From: Clostridium luticellarii
GTDB taxonomy: Bacteria > Bacillota > Clostridia > Clostridiales > Clostridiaceae
NCBI RefSeq assembly: GCF_002995845.1
Contig: NZ_PVXP01000003.1
Location: 62,001-126,000 of the forward strand
Direction of reading: 5' to 3'
DNA: 64,000 bases
The notes under the pieces are model-generated. The model did no database searches and had not been told where the DNA came from. It worked only from the letters and a program-made list of their open reading frames with translations. Position numbers and translations under genes: made by a program. Positions 17,680 to 26,720 of the stretch are shown one piece after another. How positions within the stretch are numbered: position 1 is the stretch's first letter; the number at the start of each line of letters is the position of its first letter.

Positions 17680-19745
17680 TATATTGAAACCACTCCTTCA
17701 GTCTTTATCTCTATATCATTTGGTATTTCATTTAATGATAGTACATTTACAGCTGGAAATACCATTTCAATCAGCCTCCTGAAAGGTGCCCTTATTTTCG
17801 GTGAAACCAGAACTACAGGCTGATTTTCATAAAAATAAACAGAATCCAGTATTTTCCTGAGAGATTTCAATATTTTACTTGTGATATCAGGCGATATGGC
17901 AGGAAAAGAACCCTGCATGGATTTTTGAATATTGCCTCCAATTAATTTTTCCAGATCCTGAGACAGCGTAACTACAGTAATTGCTCCCTTGTCATCTACA
18001 AGAGAATTGCATATGCTCCTTCCCAGTGCAAATCGTACATACTCTGTGAGAAGCTCTATATCCTTTGTATTTCTTGAATTGTCTGCAAGGGACTCCAAAA
18101 TAGTCACCATATCCTTTATAGATACTCTCTCCCTCAAAAGGTTCTGCAGCACTTTCTGAAGCTCTCCTATAGTCAAAAGGTCCGGTATGAGTTCTTCAAC
18201 TACAGTAGGATATTTTCCTTTAACAGAATCCACAATAAGTTTGACTTCCTGTCTTCCCAAAAGTTCATAGGAATGATTTTTTATTGTCTCCGTCAGGTGA
18301 GTCACCATAACCGTAGTTGGATCCACCACAGTCAGACCTTTGATCTCCGCTTCTTCCCTCTGATCCTTGTTTATCCAGATGGCCGGCAGGCCAAAAGAGG
18401 GCTCTGTGGTACTTATGCCTTGAATATCATTATTTGAATTGGTAGGATCCATGCATAACAGCATATTTGGCATCAGTTCTCCCCTGGCCACTACAGTGCC
18501 TCTTATCTTTATAACATAATCATTGGTCTTAAGCTGAAGGTTGTCCCTTATCCTAATTGGCTGCACTACTATGCCCATTTCGATGGCACACTGCCTTCTA
18601 ACCGAAGTTATCCTCTGAAGAAGATCTCCTCCTGAGCTTTCATCCGCCAGCGGTATAAGTCCATACCCTATTTCTATCTCCATGGGCTCCACGGATATGA
18701 GATTCATAACATTCTCCGGCTCCTTGCTCTCTATTTCAGTCATTTCCTGATTCTGCATGGCCTCCTGTTTCATATTCTGCTGCTGTTCATCTTTATATAA
18801 AAGATACGCAGCTGTAATGCAGGCCGCAGCAAGTACTAAAAATGCCAGATGCGGAAGTCCGGGTATCATGGACAGAAATAACAGTACTGCACCAGCTATG
18901 CCTATTACCTTTGGAAATCCAAACAGCTGTTTTACCGCCATGGTACCAAAATCTTCATCACCCCCGGAACGGGTGACAAGTATTCCTGAAGCAGTGGAAA
19001 TGAGAAGTGCCGGAAGCTGGGACACAAGACCGTCGCCTATAGTCAGTTTGGTATACGTCTGGGCGGCTTGTGAAGCATCCATTCCCTTTAAAACTATGCC
19101 TGTAATTATTCCAGCTATTATATTTATGACTACAATTATCAGAGCAGCTATGGCATCCCCTTTTACAAATTTAGAGGCTCCATCCATGGCCCCGTAAAAA
19201 TCCGCCTCTTTTTGAAGCTTGGCTCTTTTATCCCTGGCTCCCTTTTCATCTATCAGGCCTGAATTCAAATCTGCATCAATGCTCATCTGTTTTCCAGGCA
19301 TTGCATCCAGGGTAAATCTGGCTGACACCTCTGCAACCCTGTTGGCTCCATTGGTTATTACAATAAATTGTATAATGATGATTATCAAAAATATTATTAT
19401 TCCAACTACATAACTTCCACTGACTACGAATTCCCCAAAAGAGTTTATAACCTCTCCTGCATAGGCATCCCTGAGTATCAGCCTCACAGAAGAAATATTC
19501 AGTGCCAGCCTGAAAAGCGTAGTTATCAAAAGCAGTGTTGGAAATACTGAAAACTGAAGTATTTCCGTAGTGAACATAGTCAAAAGTATTATAATTATAG
19601 ACAGCGTTATATTAAATGCAATGAATATATCCAGCAATTTTGCCGGAAGTGGGATTATAATCATAAACACTACCATTATGATCATAAGTGCCATAAGTAT
19701 ATCCACATTGTCTTTCAATTTGAATTTCTTTCTGCTTCCTTCCAA
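17679..19745 (-). CDS. flhA: Flagellar export gate protein FlhA
   Basis: A 688-residue export gate protein with about eight N-terminal membrane helices (to about residue 330) and a large cytoplasmic domain that docks chaperone-cargo complexes. The FHIPEP-family signature is visible in the cytoplasmic loop near residues 145-170 (NRVAEVSARFTLDAMPGKQM). The start is TTG, chosen because GAGGTGATATT precedes it and the next Met is far inside the first helix region. It follows the fliR-flhB fusion by 4 bases. Confidence 0.95.
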   Translation of the reverse strand: MEGSRKKFKLKDNVDILMALMIIMVVFMIIIPLPAKLLDIFIAFNITLSIIIILLTMFTTEILQFSVFPTLLLITTLFRLALNISSVRLILRDAYAGEVINSFGEFVVSGSYVVGIIIFLIIIIIQFIVITNGANRVAEVSARFTLDAMPGKQMSIDADLNSGLIDEKGARDKRAKLQKEADFYGAMDGASKFVKGDAIAALIIVVINIIAGIITGIVLKGMDASQAAQTYTKLTIGDGLVSQLPALLISTASGILVTRSGGDEDFGTMAVKQLFGFPKVIGIAGAVLLFLSMIPGLPHLAFLVLAAACITAAYLLYKDEQQQNMKQEAMQNQEMTEIESKEPENVMNLISVEPMEIEIGYGLIPLADESSGGDLLQRITSVRRQCAIEMGIVVQPIRIRDNLQLKTNDYVIKIRGTVVARGELMPNMLLCMDPTNSNNDIQGISTTEPSFGLPAIWINKDQREEAEIKGLTVVDPTTVMVTHLTETIKNHSYELLGRQEVKLIVDSVKGKYPTVVEELIPDLLTIGELQKVLQNLLRERVSIKDMVTILESLADNSRNTKDIELLTEYVRFALGRSICNSLVDDKGAITVVTLSQDLEKLIGGNIQKSMQGSFPAISPDITSKILKSLRKILDSVYFYENQPVVLVSPKIRAPFRRLIEMVFPAVNVLSLNEIPNDIEIKTEGVVSI

Positions 19746-19749
19746 AATA

Positions 19750-21573
19750 TCACCTCATCTTGTATACCAGTGCCAGTATTTCTGCTACCGCCTGGTACAT
19801 TTCTGCAGGAATTTCCATGTCAATATCCACTTCCTCATATATAAGTCTTGCAAGAGGACGATTTTCAATTACAGGTACGTCATTTTCAGCAGCCACCTTT
19901 TTTATTCTGAAGGCTACTGCATCCAGTCCTTTTGCCACCACCACAGGTGCATCATTTTTTCCATCTTCATATTTGAGAGCCACTGCCACATGGGTAGGAT
20001 TTGTAACCACCACCGTTGCCTTGGGAACCTCCTGCATCATTCTTCTCATGCCTATTTCTCTCTGTTTTTGTTTTATCTTGTTTTTAATCTGGGGATCTCC
20101 CTCGTCCTGCTTATACTCCTCTTTTACTTCCTGCTTGGACATTTTAAGATCCTTCTTGTATTGAAAATTTTGAAATATGTAATCTATAATGGCTATGATA
20201 ATCATAACCAGGGTCACCCTGAAAAATATGTCCACAGTGAGTTTTAATACAGCCCTGGCAACACCTTCAAAATTTAGATCGCTCAAGGTCATTATGTAGG
20301 TATAATTGTCTTTTATGAATTTATACCCTATGAAGCCCACTATGATGATTACCACCGTATCCTTGAAAAGCTCCATGAATGCTCTCATGGAAAACATTCT
20401 CTTGAAGCCATTTATAGGATTGAGTTTTGAAAAATCCGGTTTCAACGTCTGAGCTGTTACAAGTCCCCTGGTCTGCAGCAAATTTGCCATGACTCCTATG
20501 ATCAATATGGGCAGTACTACAGGCAAAAGCATTGCCCCCAGCCTCCACATAGTTATAAAAGCTATTCCCTTCAGGCTTTCATAATTTAAAGAAACAGACA
20601 GATAACTGTTCAAGAAAGCCGCCATGGTGCTTTTCGCCTGGGAGCCTACATAACCTCCCCAGATCAGCATAACCAACGCAGAAACCAATAGTGTCAGAGC
20701 CATGGAAACCTCTTTGCTTTTTGGAATCTGTCCTTTCTTCCTTGCATCGCTTTTCTTTCTCGGAGTGGCTTCCTCGGTTTTGTCATCGGAAGCAAATATC
20801 ATAATAAGCGGCAGAGTGTTGTAAAATCCCCTTATGGAATCCGGTATGGCGTAAAAAGTCTTCTCCATAATCTGAAAAAATAGGGGAAGTGCAAAACAAA
20901 AGGAAGCCATACCCAACAGTATTTTTATAGGAAGCCCCAGTATCATTACATTGAGCTGGGGTACAGTTCTAGCTACCAGTGACATGGTCAAATCCGCCAT
21001 CAGCATTATAAGCAGTATGGGAACTGCTATCTTCACTGCTATAGAAAAATATGTTATAAAAGCTTTTATTACAATATTCACGGATCCCTGGGTCAATAAA
21101 AAACTTCCAAGCCTTATAGTGCTGAAGCTGTCCAGCAGGGACTTTATAAGCATATGGTGTCCGTCTACGGCCAGAAATACCACCATAACAAACCAGTACA
21201 TAAGACGTTCCATGAGAGTTGACGTGCTCTCTGAATTTGGATCAAACATACTCATCATGGCAAGTCCTATCTGTAAATCCATATAGCTTCCTGCAATTCT
21301 AAATGCCGTAAAGCACAAGCTCACCATAAATCCCAGTGTAAAACCTGCTGCGGCTTCATTCACACAGTTGTATATAAAGGGTATTGTACTGTCTATGGTG
21401 TTTACCGTGGAATAATCTATGCCTGGCAGAAGTATGTATGCCATAACCAGTGTCAGTCCCACCTTCACTGTATTGGGAGTACCGCTGGGGAAAAATATGG
21501 GAAGCATTATAAAAAAGCAGAACATTCTAATACTCACCAGTACTAGAGCCGTAAAATAAAGTGTATCTATCAA
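19750..21573 (-). CDS. fliR-flhB: Fused flagellar export protein FliR-FlhB
   Basis: A natural fusion of two export gate components, 607 residues. FliR covers about 1-255 with six membrane helices. FlhB begins near 263 with DDKTEEATPRKKSDARKKGQ, has four membrane helices, and ends with the cytoplasmic domain whose self-cleavage motif NPTH is at 525-528. The reading frame is continuous with no stop at the junction. Such fusions are known in Clostridium. The start codon appears to be TTG with a distant GGGAG, so the exact first residue is uncertain. FlhB normally switches export from hook to filament subunits after NPTH cleavage. Confidence 0.93.
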   Translation of the reverse strand: MIDTLYFTALVLVSIRMFCFFIMLPIFFPSGTPNTVKVGLTLVMAYILLPGIDYSTVNTIDSTIPFIYNCVNEAAAGFTLGFMVSLCFTAFRIAGSYMDLQIGLAMMSMFDPNSESTSTLMERLMYWFVMVVFLAVDGHHMLIKSLLDSFSTIRLGSFLLTQGSVNIVIKAFITYFSIAVKIAVPILLIMLMADLTMSLVARTVPQLNVMILGLPIKILLGMASFCFALPLFFQIMEKTFYAIPDSIRGFYNTLPLIMIFASDDKTEEATPRKKSDARKKGQIPKSKEVSMALTLLVSALVMLIWGGYVGSQAKSTMAAFLNSYLSVSLNYESLKGIAFITMWRLGAMLLPVVLPILIIGVMANLLQTRGLVTAQTLKPDFSKLNPINGFKRMFSMRAFMELFKDTVVIIIVGFIGYKFIKDNYTYIMTLSDLNFEGVARAVLKLTVDIFFRVTLVMIIIAIIDYIFQNFQYKKDLKMSKQEVKEEYKQDEGDPQIKNKIKQKQREIGMRRMMQEVPKATVVVTNPTHVAVALKYEDGKNDAPVVVAKGLDAVAFRIKKVAAENDVPVIENRPLARLIYEEVDIDMEIPAEMYQAVAEILALVYKMR

Positions 21574-21613
21574 ACCAATTCACAACTCCCAACCTTATCC
21601 ATTAACTCTTGAA

Positions 21614-21883
21614 TCACTGAGTTATATGTGCTATATATGTAAAAATTCTTTCAGTAAAACCTACTATCTGGTGAAGCATCCAGGCTCCTGTAAAGAGTCC
21701 CACTATTGCAATGGCAATGAGCTTAGGTACAAAAGTAAGCGTCTGCTCCTGTATCTGGGTAGTAGCCTGAAATATACTTATTATAAGTCCCACCAGCACT
21801 GAAACTATCAAAATAGGCGCTGAAATCAAAACTCCTGTCTGTATTGCATCTTTTATTATGCTTATCACCATATTTTCACTCAT
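21614..21883 (-). CDS. fliQ: Flagellar export protein FliQ
   Basis: An 89-residue protein with two membrane helices separated by a short loop (TTQIQEQTLTFVPK), the typical FliQ size and topology. FliQ wraps FliP in the export gate. It lies 11 bases after fliP and before the fliR-flhB fusion, the standard P-Q-R-B order. The ribosome binding site AGGTGAATTCAT precedes the ATG. Confidence 0.93.
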   Translation of the reverse strand: MSENMVISIIKDAIQTGVLISAPILIVSVLVGLIISIFQATTQIQEQTLTFVPKLIAIAIVGLFTGAWMLHQIVGFTERIFTYIAHITQ

Positions 21884-21894
21884 ATGAATTCACC

Positions 21895-22671
21895 TCACGA
21901 AAAACTTGCTATTAAAGATTTCACCAGCAGGTACCATCCATCCACCATGACAAACAAAAGCAATTTGAAAGGCAGCGATATCATGACCGGAGGAAGCATA
22001 AACATTCCCATGGACATAAGCACACTGGCTATCACCAGATCTATTATCATAAAAGGTATATAGAGCAAAAAACCTATTTGAAAAGCAGTTTTCAGTTCAC
22101 TTATCATATAAGCTGGTATCACCACGTAAAGGGGGGCATTGTCCTTTGTGACTTTATAATTGAGTTTGGCATTGTCCACAAAAAGCTTGAGATCTTTTTG
22201 TCTCGTCTGCCTGAGCATGAACTCCCTCAGTGGTTTTGCTCCCGTCTCTATAGCTTGTTCCTGAGTTATCTGGTTATTCAGGTAAGGCTGTATGGCTGTA
22301 GAATTTATTTTCCCGTAAACAGGAAGCATTATGAATACCGTCATAAAAAGTGCGAGTCCTACCAACACCTGATTGGGGGGAGACTGCTGTGTTCCAATGG
22401 CATTTCTTAAAAATCCAAACACCACTATAATCCTCACAAAGCTTGTCATCATCATTACGAATGAAGGAAGCAGTGTTAAAATGGTGAGCACTATAAGCAG
22501 TTTTATATTGCCCACATACTGCTGCGGTGTGGAAGCATTGTCCACAGATACATTCACATTGGGTATTGGAAAATCGGTAGGGGCTGCATGTGCTCTAAAG
22601 CCTGCCAGAATAATAAAAACAAATATTAAAAATGAAATAACCATAATGCTCTTGCTGTGCTTAACGCTCAT
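21895..22671 (-). CDS. fliP: Flagellar export protein FliP
   Basis: A 258-residue protein with a cleavable-looking N-terminal signal (1-29) and four further helices. FliP motifs are present: [20 protein letters not shown] near 85-105, then PPNQVL, and [19 protein letters not shown] near 210-230. FliP forms the pentameric core of the export gate. The gene overlaps the end of fliO by 11 bases. Confidence 0.95.
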   Translation of the reverse strand: MSVKHSKSIMVISFLIFVFIILAGFRAHAAPTDFPIPNVNVSVDNASTPQQYVGNIKLLIVLTILTLLPSFVMMMTSFVRIIVVFGFLRNAIGTQQSPPNQVLVGLALFMTVFIMLPVYGKINSTAIQPYLNNQITQEQAIETGAKPLREFMLRQTRQKDLKLFVDNAKLNYKVTKDNAPLYVVIPAYMISELKTAFQIGFLLYIPFMIIDLVIASVLMSMGMFMLPPVMISLPFKLLLFVMVDGWYLLVKSLIASFS

Positions 22672-23074
22672 CTCTATCTTCCTTTTTCACTTTAAGTTTT
22701 TTAGCTGAAATACTGCGGCTGACTCTATTTACCAAATTCTGCAGTCCGCTTTTCGTGTATAGATCCTTTAAATCTCTATATTCATAAACGCTCTTACTGT
22801 TCTCAATCTTCATTATCTCTTCTTTTTCAAGCTCGCAAATTATTTCAACTTTTCCATTTGAAGATGAAATCACATATCCACTTTCACCTATCTTAACTAC
22901 AAGCAGGCTGTTTTCTTTGGAAAGCTGGGTCCTTTCAAGTATATTTATATACCTGACACCTTGAATGCTCCTGAGCTTTCCACCTCCATATTTTGCGAAA
23001 ATATATATGAGGAAAATTATAAAAAGCAGTGACAGAATTATCTTAAACAGCATCCACCAAAACTGTAAGTCCAT
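22661..23074 (-). CDS. fliO: Flagellar biosynthetic protein FliO/FliZ
   Basis: A 137-residue protein with one N-terminal membrane helix (about 7-27) and a small cytoplasmic domain ([20 protein letters not shown]) typical of the FliO/FliZ family, which helps FliP assemble. It is followed by a very basic tail ([16 protein letters not shown]). It lies between fliL and fliP, in the expected order. Confidence 0.85.
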   Translation of the reverse strand: MDLQFWWMLFKIILSLLFIIFLIYIFAKYGGGKLRSIQGVRYINILERTQLSKENSLLVVKIGESGYVISSSNGKVEIICELEKEEIMKIENSKSVYEYRDLKDLYTKSGLQNLVNRVSRSISAKKLKVKKEDRDER

Positions 23075-23090
23075 TTGAATTTCTCCATTT

Positions 23091-23618
23091 CTACTGAGTC
23101 AATATGTCACTGAAATATATATTGTTCAGTGTTCCTTTTTGAAGTAAGGGATTTATGTTTTTAATCATTTCCATTTTTATGCTCTCCATGTTTTTGGAAT
23201 TTATATCCTCTACCTTTTTAGTCCTCAGAATTTCAATAACGGCATCCCTTATCATGGGTTTCTTGTCCGTAAGCTCTTCATTTAGTTTCTTGTCGTCATA
23301 TCCGAGAAATACACTTATTTTCAAATAGTTCTTTCCGCCTTCATCTGCCAGATTAACTGTAAAATCACCCACCTCAAAAGTATATTTTGAAACCACCTGC
23401 TGCAGATAACTTGTACTACTATTTCCCTGGCTGGAGGTCTGCTGTGCCTGCACCAGACTGTTGTTTTGTGCAACCGCATTTGAGCTCTTGCTGCCGCTGT
23501 CTTTCAAAAACTTGCTGTAACCGAAATAGGCTCCTGCACTTACTAAAATCAAAAACAGCAGTGTCATTAAAACTATCTTGAAATTCAGTCCTTTTTTCTT
23601 TTCAATTCCATTTTCCAT
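23091..23618 (-). CDS. fliL: Flagellar basal body-associated protein FliL
   Basis: A 175-residue protein with a short cytoplasmic N-terminus, a membrane helix at about 13-33, a Ser/Gln-rich linker, and the extracytoplasmic FliL domain ([13 protein letters not shown] near 85-97). FliL supports the stator and torque. I chose the ATG at 23618, which has AGGAGGAAAGCATT ahead of it, over an upstream in-frame start at 23636. The stator genes motA and motB often sit just upstream of fliL but are missing here. Confidence 0.88.
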   Translation of the reverse strand: MENGIEKKKGLNFKIVLMTLLFLILVSAGAYFGYSKFLKDSGSKSSNAVAQNNSLVQAQQTSSQGNSSTSYLQQVVSKYTFEVGDFTVNLADEGGKNYLKISVFLGYDDKKLNEELTDKKPMIRDAVIEILRTKKVEDINSKNMESIKMEMIKNINPLLQKGTLNNIYFSDILTQ

Positions 23619-23664
23619 AATGCTTTCCTCCTTCAAAATATTATGTATGTACCGTTAAGATATC

Positions 23665-23859
23665 CTATTTAAAATCTCCTCTGTATATTTTTCTCTTGTA
23701 CTCTATAACTTTTTTTATTATTTCATCATTTGATTCCTTCACTATGTATTTATTCCCATTTGTAAGAGTGATCACACTCTGGGGAGTTTCCGCCAATTTC
23801 TCTATATGATCCGCATTTATGACAAATTTCTTGTCATCCAACCCTGTAAGTTTTATCAT
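23665..23859 (-). CDS. flbD: Flagellar FlbD family protein
   Basis: A 64-residue protein that matches the FlbD family (MIKLTGLDDKKFVINADHIE, then a threonine and lysine-rich end). This short protein is found after flgE in many Firmicute fla operons; its role is not settled. A GGGGGT site precedes the ATG. The 229-base gap to flgE upstream contains one copy of the intergenic repeat. Confidence 0.88.
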   Translation of the reverse strand: MIKLTGLDDKKFVINADHIEKLAETPQSVITLTNGNKYIVKESNDEIIKKVIEYKRKIYRGDFK

Positions 23860-24004
23860 AATGACCCCCTATAACTAAAAAGAATTTTAAGTGTATATAT
23901 TTCTCCACCTTTTTATAAATTTTAACATCATTAGACATAATATACAATAAAAATTTGTGAAAACAGTCATAGATGATCCTTTTTTACAATCAACAGTTCA
24001 TGAT

Positions 24005-24080
24005 TAACAATTAATGGAGATTTTCGGCGGCTGCCGAAAATCAACCATATTTGATATTTTATATCTGAACTCTGATATTT
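24005..24080. repeat. Dispersed intergenic repeat, copy downstream of flgE
   Basis: A 76-base unit: an acaattaatg head, a perfect 10-bp hairpin (GATTTTCGGC at 24019-24028 with 24033-24042, loop GGCT), then a 41-base tail at 24040-24080. The tail is identical at 39 of 41 positions to 25331-25371. It sits just after the flgE stop inside the fla operon. See the finding on repeats bracketing flgE. Confidence 0.8.
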
Positions 24081-24088
24081 AAATACTG

Positions 24089-25249
24089 CTATCTTTTCAA
24101 ATTCACCAGATCCTGAAGTATCTCGTCATCTGTAGTTATTATCTTTCCATTTGCCTGGAAAGCTCTGGTAGCTATTATCATGTCCGTAAACTGCTGTGCC
24201 AGATCCACATTTGACATCTCCAGGGCACCCTGTACCAGGTTTCCATAGCTGCCGCTGTTGTCACCATCTCCACTCGAGCCTTTCCCACTTCTAACTATAG
24301 CCTGACCTGAGTTAGGAGATGTACTGTAAAGATTTCCGCCCTGCTTTACAAGGCCTCCTTCGTTCTGGAAGGACACCATGGCTATCTGTCCCAGGGCTGC
24401 CGTACTTCCGTCCGCCAGCTGTGCAGTTATATAACCGTCCTTTCCCACGGAAAAAGCTTTCACTTTTACTTCAACAGTCGCATCGGCAGCAGCACCAGCA
24501 CTAGTATCAGGCTTGGTCACACTGTTTGGAATAGAAAGTGGCACCAGTTGTCCTGCAATTACTTTCACACCACCTGTTTCTGAAGTATTAGCATCTACAA
24601 ATTTTATTTTATTTTGTTCATTGGGATCAGAAGAATATGTTATAGTGGAACTAGCAGGATCAGTATCAGCACCATCTGTCACCTGATATCCCATAACTCT
24701 GTGTCCATCCACAGTGAGAAGATTTCCCTGGGTATCCAGGAAAAAAGCACCGTCCCTCGTATAAGATGTCTCTATCTCATTATCAAGGTCTGGAGTTGTA
24801 TCTGTATTCTTCTGTCCTAATATATTACTATCAGCTGTAGTTAAGTCAGTATCCTGATCAATTAATATTCCTGTTTTATCACTAGTATTAGTATCAGGAG
24901 TACCATCATCATTAGGAGCTCCTAACGAACCTGTTCCCACTACAAAATACCCTGTGCCGTCTACCATAAAATCCAGATTTCTGTTGGTTGTTCCCACACT
25001 TCCTGTAGTGAAATCAGTGCTTATGCCTGCCACCTTCACTCCAAGTCCGCTCTGCTTTCCGTTGACACCGCCTATGCTGGCAGAAGGAGCACTTGGATCT
25101 GAAAGGGTCTGGCTTATCATGTCCTGAAAGTTCATACTCTGGGTTTTGAAGCCCGTGGTGGTGGAGTTTGCTATGTTGTTTGCAACTACGTTCAATTTCT
25201 GCTGGTTGGCCCTGAGGCCGCTTATTCCTGAGTACAATGATGGTAACAT
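24089..25249 (-). CDS. flgE: Flagellar hook protein FlgE
   Basis: A 386-residue hook subunit. The N-terminal rod/hook motif (LPSLYSGISGLRANQQKLNV, then ANSTTTGFKTQ) and the C-terminal SNVDLAQQFTDMIIATRAFQ form the D0 coiled coils. Between the DGTGYFVV element (97-104) and the YTRDGAFF element (163-170), where other FlgE proteins have a few residues, there are about 55 residues rich in Asp and Thr. This looks like a surface-exposed insertion. The gene is bracketed by two copies of an intergenic repeat. Start: ATG after GGAGGGAAATAT. Confidence 0.92.
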   Translation of the reverse strand: MLPSLYSGISGLRANQQKLNVVANNIANSTTTGFKTQSMNFQDMISQTLSDPSAPSASIGGVNGKQSGLGVKVAGISTDFTTGSVGTTNRNLDFMVDGTGYFVVGTGSLGAPNDDGTPDTNTSDKTGILIDQDTDLTTADSNILGQKNTDTTPDLDNEIETSYTRDGAFFLDTQGNLLTVDGHRVMGYQVTDGADTDPASSTITYSSDPNEQNKIKFVDANTSETGGVKVIAGQLVPLSIPNSVTKPDTSAGAAADATVEVKVKAFSVGKDGYITAQLADGSTAALGQIAMVSFQNEGGLVKQGGNLYSTSPNSGQAIVRSGKGSSGDGDNSGSYGNLVQGALEMSNVDLAQQFTDMIIATRAFQANGKIITTDDEILQDLVNLKR

Positions 25250-25495
25250 ATATTTCCCTCCAATTTATTTTAAATTAACAATTTACAATTCACAGTTTAC
25301 AATTAATGAGAACTTTTGGTTACACCAAAAATCAACAATATTTGATATTTCATATCTGAACTCTGATATTTTTTTGCGTTCTGCTTCCTTCATTCCACAG
25401 AACCTGGCTCCCACATCGTGGTCCGGCCAGCTTTTTTTCAATTCACAATACACAGTTCACAATGAACAATTTTTTAACTTTAATGTTTGAAATAA
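25250..25495. repeat. Composite intergenic repeat block, copy upstream of flgE
   Basis: This 246-base gap inside the fla operon contains the second main repeat copy (25297-25371). Its hairpin is TTTTGGT (25314-25320) with ACCAAAA (25324-25330). A GC-richer piece near 25385-25440 follows, and then another set of cacaat/acaatt words at 25441-25470. No gene is seen. A gap this long is unusual in this otherwise tightly packed operon. Confidence 0.75.
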
Positions 25496-25894
25496 TTACA
25501 CTATCACCATGCTGTCTATGTTGGTAAACACGCTGTCATTGTCCGCATTCTTGTTCAGCGCCGTAATCACAGTCCTGTTTTTTATGGAAGTGATGAGCAC
25601 GGTGTCCTTGTACAGCAGTGCGGATTCCCTGCAGCCTCTGCTGTCCGCCTTGTTTATGGCAGAGTTTATATTTTTCATGTCACTTTCGCTCAGCACTATG
25701 TTCCTGCTTTTCAGCCTCTCTGCAGCATGGTTGGATATGGTAAAACTATTGGATTTATCCAGTTCGCTTTTCAGTGTATCTTTGAAGGATACTTCCTTAG
25801 GGCTGCTGCCCTTTACATCATTATTTACACTGCCGTATGCTGCAGCTATGTCCTGGGCAAAATGCAATTTGCCATTGATAACTCTATATCCCAT
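25496..25894 (-). CDS. Flagellar operon protein, TIGR02530 family
   Basis: A 132-residue protein of the flagellar-operon family TIGR02530, found next to flgD and flgE in Firmicutes. The conserved block is SNHAAERLKSRNIVLSESDM followed by INSAINKADSRGCRESALL. The function is unknown in the family; a hook-assembly accessory role is inferred from position. The start ATG has AGGTGTGATAGAACC ahead of it, and the gene follows flgD by 20 bases. Confidence 0.85.
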   Translation of the reverse strand: MGYRVINGKLHFAQDIAAAYGSVNNDVKGSSPKEVSFKDTLKSELDKSNSFTISNHAAERLKSRNIVLSESDMKNINSAINKADSRGCRESALLYKDTVLITSIKNRTVITALNKNADNDSVFTNIDSMVIV

Positions 25895-25914
25895 GGTTCT
25901 ATCACACCTGCACT

Positions 25915-26700
25915 CTACGAATTTTCTACCTGGGAAACCTGATCAAAATAGAAGTCCTTGGTCTCATTGTCTCCAATCTGCACTTTTACAATTATTCCGC
26001 CGGTTCCCCTGGATACAGACTGAATTACACCACTGTAGTTATTTCCATCCTCGTCTTTTTCATTTATCTCCACTTTTTTACCTATAAGTGAAGCTGCATT
26101 TAAAAGCATCATATTGTTTGTAGTTGGATCAAAAGCATCTCCCAGGTCATCAATTTTAATAACGTCATCTATGTCAAAATCCTTGTATATGCCATTGCCG
26201 TCTGAATCCTGGCCTATAAGTGTATTTAAAGTTATCTCGTCGCCATTTTTTAAGACTCCCACCACCTGGCCGTTATAATTGCTGCCGTTGGAATCCAGAT
26301 CACTGAAGGTGACATATTTGTTTACAAGTGAATTGGCCGAGTTCAATTTATTGCTGCTGTTCAAATTGGCCATCTGCTCCAGAGATGAAAACTGTGCCAG
26401 CTGACTGACATACTCTGTTCCGCTCTGGGAATCACTGCTTGTGGGATCCTGATTTGAAAGTTCTGCCGCAAGTATTTTTAAAAACATGTTCTTGTCTATG
26501 TCCCCATTGGCCTTTACTATTTTTGTTCCTCTTTCGGTTCTGGTAGGGTCACTGTAAAAATCATTTATGCTAGTGTCATCACTGGATGAATCATTTGTTT
26601 CATTTGTTCCACTTGTATTTACAGCATTTTTCTCTGCAGCTGCCGCTGCGGCAGCCATATTATAATTTGAATTCAAATTATTATCAACTGATATAGCCAT
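25915..26700 (-). CDS. flgD: Hook capping/scaffold protein FlgD
   Basis: A 261-residue hook cap protein that guides FlgE polymerisation. The conserved N-terminal FlgD block is present: DKNMFLKILAAELSNQDPTS near residues 69-88, then TEYVSQLAQFSSLEQMANL. The C-terminal half holds the beta domains. The first 60 residues are low-complexity and rich in Ala, Asn and Ser. It lies between fliK and the TIGR02530 gene, as in Bacillus. Confidence 0.92.
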   Translation of the reverse strand: MAISVDNNLNSNYNMAAAAAAAEKNAVNTSGTNETNDSSSDDTSINDFYSDPTRTERGTKIVKANGDIDKNMFLKILAAELSNQDPTSSDSQSGTEYVSQLAQFSSLEQMANLNSSNKLNSANSLVNKYVTFSDLDSNGSNYNGQVVGVLKNGDEITLNTLIGQDSDGNGIYKDFDIDDVIKIDDLGDAFDPTTNNMMLLNAASLIGKKVEINEKDEDGNNYSGVIQSVSRGTGGIIVKVQIGDNETKDFYFDQVSQVENS

Positions 26701-26720
26701 ACAACTACCTCCTCTCTAAA

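Noticed and set aside
20321-20548. Minus-strand open frame inside the FlhB part
   Set aside because: It is in another frame of the fliR-flhB gene and has no start signal or family match.
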